Positions 43,700-55,962 of a stretch of 64,000 bases of DNA are shown here, piece after piece. The stretch is from Ignelater luminosus. Lineage: Eukaryota > Arthropoda > Insecta > Coleoptera > Elateridae. The stretch's first letter is position 1. Each line of letters opens with the position of its first letter. The translations under genes were made by a program, and so were the position numbers. Below the pieces are notes generated by a model, which worked only from the letters and a program-made list of their open reading frames with translations, was not told where the DNA came from and did not search any database. The stretch covers positions 39,117-103,116 of the forward strand of contig VTPC01004451.1 of NCBI GenBank assembly GCA_011009095.1, given 5' to 3'.

Positions 43700-46060
43700 G
43701 TTTCGTTGCATTTTCCGGCTTGCCATCAACCATGTTCCATCATCAAGTCAATCGAAGCAATGTAAGAAACCTAAACAGAATGTCTGGGTAATGTTAAGAA
43801 ATGAAATTACCAGACTTTGTTCGACTCTTATTTATTACTTTCCTGTTTCAATGTTTTTGCCCATTAAGAAGGCACTATGCCAACAAACTATAGAATGATT
43901 TATTGCATGGACTCGCTTGGGATGGCTTTAGTTGAAGTTTCCGTGCCTAGTCGGGGTCATCGGGCACTGGTTTTTAGTATCGAATGAAGGTCTTTATGGT
44001 CTATCATGTTAACCATTAAAACAGTTGTAAATTCTACAAAAATACAAAGCTGTTTAATCAGAACTAGAGAATTACGTCACAGCGAGTTTTGGCCGGCACA
44101 CAAAGGTGTCTTTTTTTACTCGGCGAAAAAAGTATAACTTTTTTCCCTTGTAACTACTTTTTGTTTGTTTCATTTGTTTCTTGTTTTATGCATTCGAATG
44201 CAATCCGCTTTTTCGTTCTAATAACAATAAATCTCATTAGTTCAATTGTTATTAGAATTACCTAATTGCATATCGACGATGAAATGGCTGCGAAAATAAA
44301 ACAAAAGTTATCCAATTCACGGCTTACTGCAAACTAAATTATTGAAGGGAAAGCCCAACGTTCTGCTCCTGCTGTCATTTGAACAAATTTTAAGCAAATA
44401 ACTGTCACCATCTGGAAGACAGTACGATAACCCAACTTTTACCTATAATACATCATAATTATTCCAGCACAAATGGAATGTAACAATTTCCAAATCGTAA
44501 ATTGAGTTGTTGCAGAAGGTAAATCCTCGTTAAACTAGCGGGTGGTTTATGTGTTTTGACGTCCCCTATGATTGACTACCGAGCCGTGCGTAAACCTTTT
44601 TAAAACATCAGGTACATTGGGGTGAAATTGCCTCGCATGATACAAGAGAGTGGTCAGCTTTGATCCTATCCTGACCGATTGTCCTATTAGGGGGTTTAAT
44701 ATGACAGTGGCCCGCCTCAAATTATCGAATTAACAACCGTATGGGCATGTCAACCGAATTATTTGTATTATTTTCTTTCTCTCAACTTTCGAGTAAGATA
44801 GAATTTTTGGGGTTGGTTAACTAAATCTATCTAAATTTAGCATCTTCGCAGACACCGCAACACCCTGACCTGCTGACCCCGTGTTTGTGTCGCCGAACTT
44901 CCGCCATACTAATGGTTCTGATCACCCTTCGGAATTATCTTCAGTCAGTTGTTGATGCGTCTTCGAATACATGATATTACCACATTTGACCACATGTGGT
45001 TTTTAAATGTACTCTCCTGTTCCGACGGCTAGGTCTGGATTTATGAGATTTACAACAAATGAAAACACGTGCGGATCGCCCTTGACTTATCCATATGCTT
45101 CCGTATTTGCACATACAGTTTTACTACATGTGCTCGCTTATTTTGACTTGAGTAATGATTAATGGTTAACTTTTGTGGGCATTTTATTGAGAAACTGAAG
45201 AGAAGAAAAAAAGTCGGAATCGTTATGCCAAACGACATTAGCGACACGATGTTTGATGGTACATGTAAGGAATAATATCATCCACTTTGCTGGCACTCAT
45301 GAATAAATAATGAGGCGCGGCCAATTTCTAACAATTAATGTTTGCCTAATTTTAATTCGAATTCGATTGAATTTTGGTCATGAATCCTTAATAAAGTACG
45401 TCGTCATGCTAATATTTATTATTCACTTTGGGTATAACATGGAGTTGAGTTTTTTCTTTATTATCTACCTGGGCTTGCTTTGTGAACGCCGCACGTGTAT
45501 CCTATTTCTACAGAATTTATTGCGGGAAGTAATTTGGGAATTCTTGAAGATATCAAAATTGGTGTGTGTAATATACACGAACCTCAATTGTTTTTATGAT
45601 GTCTTCTATGAGTAATTGGAATTGATTTGTTTTATTGTTGTTGTTATTATCATTCTTTCATCCCTTGAATTTTGTACACGTAAGAACGATTGTTCTAAAA
45701 GTAACCTTGACCTTCGAAGAACAAATACAATAAAGTGGAACCAAACAATGGAAGTGCAAAATACGCATTACAATATTTTAATGAATGGCCCAACTGAGTC
45801 AATGGGCTACCTTGGTAGGGGTCGCCGTTTTACCGGAAACGACGGAAACTACGATAGACAAATTAGGGGACAATGTCTAACGTTGTAAACTTTGTGTCAT
45901 ACATAATAGTTTTTGATTTTTGCACATTGTTAAAATCGAGTAAATACTAAAACACAAACTTTCCTGTTCTTGCAAGTTATAATTATTTTTATGATGCTGA
46001 AAATCAACAAATACGTTCAGTTGATTGTACATTTTAAAAATGGCAACAGTGTAAGGTTAT
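43700..46060. other. AT-rich non-coding stretch
   Basis: No recognised gene. Two consecutive frames (45310-45615 and 45616-45888) encode hydrophobic AT-biased sequence; the second begins at TTG. They look like chance frames. Confidence 0.45.
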
Positions 46061-46069
46061 GTTTGTCGC

Positions 46070-46347
46070 CCGGACTTTTCTAGTTACAAACAATCGAAGC
46101 TCTAGACAACGTTACTGTCAAGTTGGCAGACTCATCGCTTCAGATGTTGTAGGTTATGTAAGTGAATTGTTAATTATATCCAAAGTGTGCTTAATCAAAA
46201 AAATAATTCTCTTAAAATGAAATTTCTTCTTAAGCATGCTTTGGATTAAATTGACAATCTACATACATAACCTGTGATGTGATGACGCTTAAATTGACAG
46301 TGACATTATTTAGAGCCTCGATTCTTTGTAACTAGAAAAACAGGTTA
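46070..46347. mobile_element. MITE-like foldback element, about 280 bp
   Basis: The left part (CTTTTCTAGTTACAAACAAT, GTCAAGTTGG, AGGTTATGTA, AATCCAAAG-like core, TGCTTAA) is mirrored from 46210 to 46347 (complement of TTTTTCTAGTTACAAAGAAT and so on). The structure is nearly a full palindrome centred at about 46205. Its ends differ from those of the CAGTGTG family, and target duplications were not resolved. Confidence 0.75.
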
Positions 46348-46754
46348 AAAGTTAACCTAAAAATATGAACCTGACATAATTTGACAACATAAAGTAATTG
46401 TTACCATGGTTATTCGGTGCCTCAATAGATAGAAAAAGCTTGACAATGGCTAGTTCTTCTGCTTCCAGCTTTGGAAATGTCTTTTTTGTAATCGTTTTGT
46501 GTGGTACATAAACAAAAAAGTAATATATTACTAAATATATAAGTTTTTCCATTTATGTACCTAATTTGACATCAGAGTTAACCTCAGAATTTACAGTAAA
46601 TTAATTTTTTGTCATTTCGGGCGCTTGGCCTTCTTTGCAGCACTCGGCTTGCACCTCGTGCTTCAAATTTCAACCTCACACCTAAAATGTGACGTGACAG
46701 CGCACTTATATCAAGATATACTACCATAAAATACCATACATCTCTAGAATGGAT

Positions 46755-48780
46755 TTTCAGTCGTATCGAAATAGGACTTCGGTTGCTGGTAGTGACAGCG
46801 GAACGGCTTTCACACGGTTTTAGCATCAGCGGTCGTCTATTGTTTTTCGTCAGATATTCTATCTTTCCGGAACAGGATGTTGTATAGAGACAGAACTTTG
46901 GTTGTTCGTAGTAGCAGAAGAGTGGTGGCTTTCGGTCGATTCTGACACCATCGATTTTCTATTGTTTTTCGCCAGATATTCTATATCTCGAGAACAGGAT
47001 GTTATATGAAAACAGAACTTTGGTTGTTGGTAGTGGCAGAAAAGTTGTGGCTTTCAGTCCATTCTGACATCATCGATCTTCTATTGTTTCTCGCTAGATA
47101 TTCTATATCTCAGGAACAAGATGTTGTATGCAGACAGAACTTTGGTTGTTGGTAGTTGCAGAAGAGTGGTGGCTTTCGGTCGATTCTGACACCATCGATT
47201 TTCTATTGTTTTTCGCCAGATATTCTACATCTCCAGAACAGGATGTTGTATAGAGACAGAACTTTGGTTGTTGGTGGTGTTAAGAGAGTTAGTGGTTTTT
47301 AAACGATTCTGGCACCAACGATTGTCTACTGTTTTTCCTGGCACATATATCTCAGGAGCAGGATGTCGCATCGAGATGGAACTGTGGGTGTCTATAGCTG
47401 GAGGGCTGAAGCTTTCAAACTATCCTGGCACCATCTATCGTCAATTGTTTTTCCGGCGGTTGCTTAATTATCTCAAGAACGGAATGCCGTATCGAGATGA
47501 AACTTTGAGTTCTTGTATGTGCAGGAGAGTAGCTTACAAATGATTGTCTATTGTTTTTTACACATATTGTATTATTTCAGGAATGGAATGTGGTACTGAG
47601 ATGTAACTTTGGTTGTCGGTAGTGGCGGGAGAATGATTTCCAAGCGTTTCTGGCACCACTGATCGTTTAGTATTTTTTCCACGGACATCCCATTATCACA
47701 GGAACGGAATGTCATATCGAGATAGGACTGTGGTTGTTGCTAGTGGTCGGGGAATGACTTTAAACGACCCTGGTGTTTCCGATCGTCGACTTTTTTTTGG
47801 GCAGATATCCTCTTATCTCTCAAACAGGTTAACGCATTGAGATGGGACTTTGATTGTTAGTGGCAGAAGAGTGATTTTCAAACAATCGCACCATCACCGA
47901 TCATCTATTGTTTTTTATGATAGTTATTCTGTATGTCGGGAACGGGATGTCGCATCAAAATGGAACTTTGGATGTGAGTAGCTACAGGGCGATGGTCTTC
48001 AAGTGATCCTGGCACCACCAATCCTCTTCAAACGGCATGTCGTTTCGAGAGGGAACTTTTGTTGTTGGTATTTACAGGAGAGCGACTTAAAATCGATCTT
48101 AGCGCATCTGATTGTCTATTGTTTTTTTCATACATATCCTATTAATTCAGTAACGGAATGTGGTGTTGGGATGTAGCTTTGGTTATTGGTTGTGTCAGGA
48201 AAGTGACTTTCAAGCGCTGCTGGTGCCACCGATCGTCTATTATTTTTTTTTTGGCAGATATCCTATCATCTCAGAAACCGAATGGCTTATAGAGCGAGAT
48301 GGAACTTTGATTGAATAGATCGCGGCAGGGGCATGACTTTCAAACAATCCTGGCACAATCGATCGTCTCTTATTTTTATTGACAGATATTTCATATCTGA
48401 AGAACGCAACATCGCGTCGTATAGAGATAGGACTTTGATTGTTGGTAGAGGCAGGGGAGAAGCTTTCAAATGAATTTTTCACCCACAATCGTCTATTGTT
48501 TTTTTTTTCTGGCAGGTATTCTATATCTTCAATCTTGATTGTTGATGGTGGCAGGTTTTGTGATCGTCGATTGTTTTTTTAGCAGATATGCCGCTATTTC
48601 AGGAACGGGGTGGCGCACCAAGATGGGACTTTGGTTGTTATAAGTTATAACCTGACATCACCGATCGTATATTGTTTTTTTTCTCACAGGTATCCTCTTA
48701 TTTCAGGAACGGGGTTTCGCATTGAGATGGGACTTTGGTTGTTGTTGATGGCAGAAGCGATTGTCTACTGTTTTTCGACT
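46755..48780 (-). repeat. satA tandem array, locus 3 (inverted)
   Basis: About 16-17 units are read as the complement of satA. Each contains GATCGTCTATTGTTTTT, GCCAGATATTC, AGGAACGGGATGTC, GAGATGGAACTTTGGTTGTT and a GCTTTC.A.CGATCCTGGCACC phrase. The interval between successive TTCTATTG motifs is 122 bp (46957, 47079, 47201). The first units match each other more closely than later ones. Open frames within are by-products. Confidence 0.88.
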
Positions 48781-48799
48781 GAGGTCCTCCACGTATCCA

Positions 48800-49300
48800 A
48801 CTTTCTACTGGGTCATTTTGTTGTTGGAAAATAATACTGATGGATCACAGTAGCTTTTTAGGCCAATCAGGCGCCACATTTCTTTTATGTCGATTGGGTT
48901 ATTCGAACTGATCAATTTTTCTAAGTTTTCTGAATTTGTTACACCACATCTTCATACTTGGTTATATTTAGTTGTTCTTTCAGTAATCGTTTAGCATATT
49001 CTGATAATAATTTTCTAGATTCATTATCGTTTTTGATCTTTTTTTTTTAGTTTTTCTCCTTAGGCTATTTTTTCCCATTCTCTTATTTTATTTTGTTGTG
49101 CAACTATGGAGTCTTTCCGATTTTTTGTTTGTTTGCGAATTCTCAATTTCTGCCCAATAGAACTGATCTAGCGCTCTTGTGTTTCGTCATCACAAAAATC
49201 AAATCAAATCAATTTTGACGTTTGTTGATTTCCTTTAATGTCATTTATGTAAATGACAGTTTTAGAAATATTTCTAACGTAAACACAAATTAGTCAAGAA
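48800..49300. promoter_or_regulatory. upstream region of the rolling stone-like gene
   Basis: AT-rich 5' flank with no TATA box clearly placed. Its most notable feature is a perfect inverted repeat, TGTCATTTATGTAAATGACA (49239-49258; 9-bp arms, 2-bp spacer), ending 45 bp before the start codon. TGTCA/TGACA is the core recognised by TALE homeodomain proteins such as Homothorax. Involvement here is inference. Confidence 0.3.
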
Positions 49301-49303
49301 TAA

Positions 49304-50131
49304 ATGGGAAAGTGTGGCAGATTAAGAGAAGAATTCCACAAGTGCAATCTTCGCTTAACTTATGACTACCCAGACGATTTTATACTTCACCAGTGGCAAT
49401 CTGATTCTCACGTGGATCCTTGTTATTTAATATACAGATATTTATTCTTCATAGTTCTTTCTGTTCTTGCCTATTGCACTGTAAGATGGAATTCCAACCT
49501 ACCCCTCGAACAAAAACTTGTATCTTTAGCATACTTTACGAACTGGTCTTTTTTGTTATGCATGTATTATGGTTTTCTTGGAGTTCTCATCGTAACGAAA
49601 GCGTACATTAAACAGCACAAAGGAAATTCGCATATCGTACCGGACTTTCCACGCTTAGTACCCACGTATTGGGTTGCACAAAATGTCGTAACGGAATTAT
49701 CGTTTGGAGTGTCAATAACTTTTTGGGCTCTGGTACACGCTAGTGAAACTCCGCCAGTTGGACGATTTACATGGGCTTTGCATATATGGAACAGTTCTTT
49801 ATTACTGATGGACTTTTTTATAGTTGCCGTGCCTGTGAGGATTTTACATGTATATTTTAGTGTTGTAATAGGGGTTGTGTATTCTATATTTAGTTATGTG
49901 TATTACGCTGCTGGTGGTAAGAGGAGTGACGGAAAACCTTATGTGTACAAGCTGCTCAATTGGAAGGATAATCCCTTTAAGGCGGCAGTTATGTGTCTGG
50001 CAGCGATTTGTTTTTTACTAGTTATGAGGGTTTTTATGTTTGGATTATTTAGATTAAGGGTATGGATTTATTATACTTATTATGATGAAGCTAATTTAGG
50101 TGATAATGTAAGAAGAAGGTATATATTGTAA
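49304..50131 (+). CDS. protein rolling stone-like, multi-pass membrane protein
   Basis: The 275-residue frame is intact from ATG to stop and matches the insect rolling stone (rost) family, whose Drosophila founder acts in myoblast fusion at the plasma membrane. Visible features are a Cys-containing cytoplasmic N-terminus followed by a QW pair (HQWQSD, residues 29-34), then about six membrane segments near residues 44-60, 74-95, 122-146, 160-178, 182-203 and 229-252. The conserved YFTNWSF motif lies at residues 77-83, and a TYWVAQN...TELSF segment at 120-134. The C-terminus is charged and ends RRRYIL. Length fits the family. No intron interrupts it, so it is either a single-exon paralogue or a retrocopy. 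It is the only gene here with full coding integrity. Precise function in this animal is unknown. Confidence 0.88.
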   Translation: MGKCGRLREEFHKCNLRLTYDYPDDFILHQWQSDSHVDPCYLIYRYLFFIVLSVLAYCTVRWNSNLPLEQKLVSLAYFTNWSFLLCMYYGFLGVLIVTKAYIKQHKGNSHIVPDFPRLVPTYWVAQNVVTELSFGVSITFWALVHASETPPVGRFTWALHIWNSSLLLMDFFIVAVPVRILHVYFSVVIGVVYSIFSYVYYAAGGKRSDGKPYVYKLLNWKDNPFKAAVMCLAAICFLLVMRVFMFGLFRLRVWIYYTYYDEANLGDNVRRRYIL

Positions 50132-50139
50132 TAATTATT

Positions 50140-50430
50140 GTTACAAGTAAATACAGCAAAACTAATGTTTCTGATGTTTTTGTTTAGACAAAGATCAAAA
50201 GTTAATTGTGGCTAAAATACGAACTTTTGAGCACATTGATGCAACCTTGGTATTTTCTTTTTTCTACTCTTCTGATGATGTCTCTTGATGAGCTTTTGCG
50301 AAGACTCATCGAGGAGAACTTACTCACACTCACACTCCTGTGGTTATATGCTTCTCTCAGCAAAAACGATTTGAACTACATAAATGAAAATTTTTTTTTA
50401 TTTGGGTCTTAGGACGTTATGACATAGTAT
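50140..50430. other. 3' flank of the rolling stone-like gene
   Basis: No AATAAA lies close to the stop codon; the nearest variants are AATAATTA and AAATACA. A 68-codon frame at 50206-50412 is not protein-like. Confidence 0.4.
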
Positions 50431-50990
50431 TACTAAATGGAAAAGCTGACGCTCTGACTACGAGAGAAGCTCTATCTATCTATTCCCTGGACCGGACTGA
50501 TCTTCTGTTACTACCATATTAATAAATGAAAGAGCTAACACTGTTGGTAGAAAGGACGCTATGTCCTCTTTCCTGAATTAGAGCCGGCACTTTGTCAACC
50601 ACCAAGTTGGATCGACAGATCCATTACCAATTGGCTCTTCAGATTTTAGAATTAACCAACATTGGGTTGTAGGCAGATAAGGGTGGGAGGAAGGGAAACT
50701 CCGTCCTCTTTCCTGAACCGAAACCACCCCTTAGTCTTCCACCAGGCTAGATCGATAGATGATTACCGATGGTACTCTTCAGATTCCATAGTGACTGAAC
50801 GAATGTATCGAGTTATAGGTAAACAAGATTCCTGTGATCAAGGGATGTTGCTTAAAAGCCACAGAGTGCCAGATGATTCCAGAACATTATGACATATTAG
50901 GAAATGAAGGAACCAATACAACAACCAGAACCGGCAGTTAGTGTTTCACAAAGCTACTGGAAATGGTCTTAAGTTTGGATTCTAAGTAGG
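50430..50990. repeat. two-copy tandem repeat, about 140 bp
   Basis: GTCCTCTTTCCTGAA recurs at 50563 and 50703, with surrounding similarity (CACCAAGTTGGATCGACAGA against CACCAGGCTAGATCGATAGA; GCTCTTCAGATT against ACTCTTCAGATT). This indicates an old tandem duplication or a low-copy satellite. Confidence 0.5.
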
Positions 50991-51169
50991 CCTAACCACC
51001 ACGGATTTCCTACTCAAGGTAAATGGAACGGATGTACGGATTGTTACTGGCCTACTAACAGGCTGAGAAGAATACACAAGATAATCAAGTGAAGAAACAT
51101 TTGAGACATTTGCTGATCTTTTACAGGATAATCAGTGACGGAAACATTTTTAGTTCTTTAAGCACTAAG

Positions 51170-51775
51170 TAAACCTTCCTCATCCGCGTACGTCGTTGTC
51201 TTGGGGAAGAGGCGCGACTATCGGCGCGGGTGTTGTATCACTGCTACCGTTTGTGTGTAGAAGTGTGTAGCCCTGAAAACCATTATCTAACCATACGCAT
51301 TGCCCCTACGGGCCTCACACATCTATGGACGCACGTGCAAGAACATCCGTGCACCAAGCCACCGCCTTATTCTTCAACCATACATCACTATTTCATCAAG
51401 TTTTCCACGCGCCACCCGTTTCCGCCGCCTTCCAGTTAGTTCGCAGACGCCTTTCAACTTAGTCGGCAACTCAGATCGCTCGGCCGAACGTGCTTTATAT
51501 TACGCCGCCGCGTTTTGGAAGACATCTTCCATCTACTGGACGCCGAAGCTACCATTAATACCAGCTGCGAAGTGCAGTATGCTACTGTTACTACTTCATC
51601 CAAGTTCTATTTTGGTTACGTGATGGCGATGGAAGAAGAACACCCGAATACTATTTTACTCGCCAACCAGCAAACTCCACCTCCTCGACCGAAGAGATAC
51701 CAGCGGAGTATCTAAAACGGTCATCCACCTTTGGCAAGCTGCAGAGCATGCCTACATGTCTCCCCGTAAAGCCCT
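51170..51775 (+). other. GC-rich block with unrecognised open frames
   Basis: A block with balanced composition holds plus-strand frames of 69, 107 and 66 codons (51230-51715) rich in Pro/Ser/Thr. They recognise no family and lack splice signals of note. The abrupt edges suggest a retroelement fragment. Confidence 0.3.
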
Positions 51776-51965
51776 AACGGTCTGACAGGGTCGACTGGCC
51801 CGACAGATGGATTTTTAGACTGAGGCCCATCTTCACTCGAACCCGTGCTTTGGCGCAGTACGAAAATCCTCTTCGGCTCAGTATGAAAATAATGCTTGTC
51901 CGGGTCAGTACCAAAATCACGCTTGTTCGAGTCAGTACGAAAAAGATCTCAGTATGAAAATTCTT
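51775..51965 (-). repeat. minisatellite family M, third relic
   Basis: TCTGACAGGGTCGACTGGCCCGACAG is followed by two or three CAGTATGAAAATAATGCTTG-type units, as at 36460-36830. The order of the two motif types is reversed, so this is a rearranged or inverted copy. Confidence 0.5.
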
Positions 51966-51969
51966 CAGA

Positions 51970-53430
51970 AACCATAAATGTTGTAAATCTTCAGTTTTGA
52001 AGCTCTGACAACATTGGTTGTAGTTAGTAATCACACACTGAACATCCAGTACTTGCCACATTGACAATTTAGAAACACGACCGAGTTCAGAAAAGCCCCG
52101 GAAAATATGCAAACTAATTTCAAGTAACAAACGACGTCGACCAATCAAAATTGTAATTTTACTTGAGTACAGTAACTGACAAAAAATTCTTTTCATGTCT
52201 TAATCGACACTTCCGTGTTTGTTATTGCAAACGCGCGTGAATTAGTTAATGCGATAGAAAGGACAAGCAGAAATGATGCCACGTGATTAGTTAGCTTCGG
52301 AATAAGTTTAACCAGATCGGTATATTGTACATTAGCATGTAGCTTTGCAGAAATCTTTACTAAGATTGACACTTGACTGCAACCCTACCAGTACCACTCG
52401 TTTTCTACGATCTACTGCTTCTTCCAGGAGTTTATTTTCCTTATACGAAGGGTTCATAAATGTTGCTGGGTCTAGTTGGCTACGGGATGTAATTTTGATG
52501 TGCCGCTTTGTTGATTTATTTCAACAACTAACAGGTATTTGTTTTTTGTCATTTGTCAATTGCAAATGTCATTGCCCTGCATTTAGCAAATTAAGTTAAT
52601 TTTGTGCTGAAATTTTTTGTATTGTTTCACATTTTATTTATCATTTGTTTTTTATTTATCTATTGTTATTTATGATTGTTTGTTAACAACTAATTTTAAC
52701 TTATTAATTCTAACGTTTTCTTGCGTACGTAAATTGACTTTATTTTTTCTTATTTCGGTATCTCTTAATTTGTTTACGAGATATGCATTTATATCTTGAT
52801 TGATTACACATACTATACCAGTTTGGTGTAAAATGGTTACTTGTGTTATTCAGTTGTAAAGAATTTCCACGGAAAATCTACTAAATCTAAAGGTATGCGC
52901 CGGTGGGTGGTGGCGAATTTCAAGACTAACGACTGCATTTTATCAGGCCTAGTATAAAGATCTATTTTCGTAGATTTCGTGACTGCAGGATCTTAATTTT
53001 AGCGCGTGAATAGAATGTAATTTACGATGTGCACTGGTGCATTCCCCTGCGAACTTCTCTGAAGAAGTTTATTTATAAATGTTGCATATTCTGTTGCAAA
53101 ATCCGTCATTGCCCTATCGAATCGGAAACTTTATTCCGGAGCCTTTTTCTCTCTCTCCTTTCTTTTTCCCGACAGTTTATCAACCCCGAAAGAACATTTC
53201 TCAATCGGGCTGGGATATAAATGAACTACTCCCGAGAGTATATATTTTAACTCGGTTTGATTTATATCTGTTTGTTGGTTCGCTATGAATTTGGTCGTTT
53301 CATGTAATTGAGTTCCATCAGAATTAATTTGGATTTTTTTCCTCTATGGTTAAATAAAACCTAACATGATGAAAAATTAATAGCAGTCGAAGTTTCCAAT
53401 CAATTACCTTCTCGAGAGGGTCGTACAACT
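51970..53430. other. AT-rich non-coding stretch
   Basis: A 140-codon minus-strand frame (51774-52196) overlaps the repeat above and has no recognisable domain. The remainder is AT-rich without a supported feature. Confidence 0.4.
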
Positions 53431-53439
53431 GTTCACTAA

Positions 53440-53830
53440 GGGCCATGTGTGCAATGTGTACAGTACCCTCTGGGCGATGCCCAGCGAGCAAACAAACCTG
53501 TAACGTTACACTGTTGCTCTTGCAACACGAATAAAATCTAAAAATGGTTAAAAATTTATTGTTAGGTATATAATGAAAGATTTTTATAAATTATAAAATA
53601 ATAAGACATGTATGAGTTGGTGGTGAGATGAGGAACCGGAAGGGAATCGCGACGACGTCTAGACGCGTGGCTGCCTCGTGCCGGGCAGCTGGCAGAGCGC
53701 GGTTCATTTCTTCCTGCTCGCCCTTCTTTATAAACCGAAGAATTCTAGAGAGCAGCAGCAGCAGCAGCAACAGCAAGGCAGGTCAGAGGGCACCGGGGCA
53801 GCGTGACTTATGACCGTCTGAACGTGCACC
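53440..53830. promoter_or_regulatory. GC-rich island with TATA-like box and AGC repeat
   Basis: A GC-rich island in AT-rich DNA contains CTTTATAAACC (about 53727) followed by (AGC)5AACAGC and a GC-rich stretch. This could be a TATA promoter with a downstream repeat or a conserved enhancer. Upstream, CTGTAACGTTACA (about 53500) is palindromic. The 61-codon plus-strand frame over it is Arg/Ser-rich and unconvincing. Confidence 0.25.
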
Positions 53831-53839
53831 TGGCTAATG

Positions 53840-55315
53840 TCTGGATTGAGAATGCCCGCGTTGTTGGTGTATTGGGGTGGTTTTTGTTAATATTCATATT
53901 TGCTCTTACGGTTATACGAATTTTTTAAAATCTAAAACACAAGGCATGATTTTAAAAAGTTAATAGCTTTCTTTCTAGCATAGCGACGCGGTATTAACTG
54001 AATGGTAGGTGGCTGCTAAGGGTGGTGCTTTTAAATTACTTTCTAGACTGCTTGCTTGGTGATTGATTAGTCGTTGTCTAGTTTATAAAAGCCTGCAAGT
54101 TGGTAACGTGTAAGGTAGTAAATTTCACTGATTAGTGGGGTATCAGCTGTAATACAAGTTATAGATAGTCTGCTTTCATGCTATTTAAGACAAAATTACT
54201 GCAGGTACCACTACAATATATTTATATATTTCTGTAAAATTTATGTAAACTAACAGGAAGCGATATTTTGTACAAAACGAACGTCACCTCAATTGAAGGC
54301 AAATTATAGGGGAAAACCAAGAAGTAAAACGAGACGTATCTTTTAAATGATCATTAATTGTTTTAATTTTAAATTAAATTGCAAATTTATCGCGATTTAA
54401 GAGCGTAGACGTATTTATTATACTAACCTCTCTTTAATCGAGATTTGCAAGCTCATGATACTTTGAAGTTTAATTTAAAATTAGAAATTTAGCAAAGTTT
54501 ATATCAAATAACTTGTTATAAAACAAATCAATAAAGAAAATTAAAATCATTAAAAATCAAGTGGGTATTAAAAACTAGAAAAAAAGAGTTTCAGCTTTGT
54601 CTTTTTTTTAATATCAAAAAGATATTTATAGTGCAATTAACCCCAGACGACATTCAATTTTTTTTTCTAAATGTAGTTTAGAGGGATATTTAAAAGATAG
54701 CGGTAGTTCTTTTAAGGTTGATTCGCGGGTAGTCACGGTGACAGCTGGCTGGCGGCCACGCGGATCACTGCTTGCAAATACACCTGCTCAAACACCCCCG
54801 CTGTCGGATAAAAATGTTCTAGCATTGCTTCGCATTTAACTTTAGCAGCCCCTAAAAACACACGTATGGTATTTACTGCTACCCCACACGTGTTGTGTAA
54901 TATAATAAAATTTAAAAAAAAAAGAAAGTTTATATACTCTCGTGCAGGTAACTATTATAGAGCGTGCAAGGAGAAAAATAGTGATCGCATTAAAAAATGA
55001 ATTATTACAGTCATAGAGTTTGTTTTAATGCTTTAGATTCTAGTATGCGATTGTTACTTATGATAGCATAACAAATTTAAAGTTTCTATTAATCAATATT
55101 TTCTTTAGATCACTTTTACAAAATATTTTTTGTTTTAAAACCAATTTAGGGGATGAATTCATTTCGAAGGAATCCTGACGAGGAGCTACCAGCTCGCACA
55201 ACAAGAAAAAAAGTTTGTTTATAGTAACATTGAATTTTGAAAGCATAATCGTCTTCTTAGACTTTCACTTTTTTTCTTTTCATATCGACACCGACATTAA
55301 ATCAAAGAAAACTGA
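53840..55315. other. AT-rich stretch with one GC-rich island
   Basis: Mostly AT-rich and featureless. At 54720-54860 a GC-rich island carries CAGCTG and CACCTG E-boxes and runs of C, without a reading frame. It may be regulatory. Confidence 0.35.
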
Positions 55316-55319
55316 TATA

Positions 55320-55697
55320 CAGTGCGTTCCAAATTCATGACTCACCGTGGAAATCTCAGAAACCGCAAGAGATATGAAATCGGTTAAATTAGAAAAACGC
55401 CTGAAGGTATAAAAGAACAATGAAGAGGGAATTTTAAAGAATTGACTCTCAAACACAAAAAGTAAATTTCTTTAATGGAACACCTACTTGATTTTCATAT
55501 TGCTGAATAGCGTGTTTTAAATGCTTTTCGGCGATGTAAGGTTTGACGTAGTTATTCTTTTGTTTTATCTAGTTATGAAGTCATCGTCATCACTAGGTTG
55601 ATCTTCAAAATCGGCAACTTTTTTCTAATTTAACAGATTTTGTATCTCTTACGGCTTCCGAGATCCCAATGGTAAGCTACGAATTTGGGACACACTG
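55320..55697. mobile_element. foldback element E, short
   Basis: CAGTGCGTTCCAAATTCATG at the left mirrors the right end (CGAATTTGGGACACACTG). AAATCGGTTAAATTAGAAAA is mirrored near 55620. It is flanked by TA on both sides. At 378 bp it is the most compact complete member of the family. Confidence 0.85.
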
Positions 55698-55917
55698 TAT
55701 AATATTAAAAGACAAAGAGGACATCACTTTCTTTTTCTACGTATGGTTTAGGAGTCTTCTGTGCTCTAGACAGGAGTGGGAGGGGCGTCTCTCCCAAGTT
55801 CTCTACAAAAAGAGCCAGGAATTTTTAAAAAACCGACGACGCGAGGTGGGTTGTGATTTCTTTTGCTCTTGTTTTTCGTGAATTTTTGCTTCTTGTTTGA
55901 TTGTTCTGTTTTTTAAG

Positions 55918-55924
55918 AGAAAGA

Positions 55925-55962
<38 letters not shown>

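Noticed and set aside
45616-45888. Possible secreted peptide precursor with hydrophobic start and GRGRR site
   Set aside because: The frame has no ATG at its hydrophobic start (it begins at TTG), and the sequence is AT-biased.
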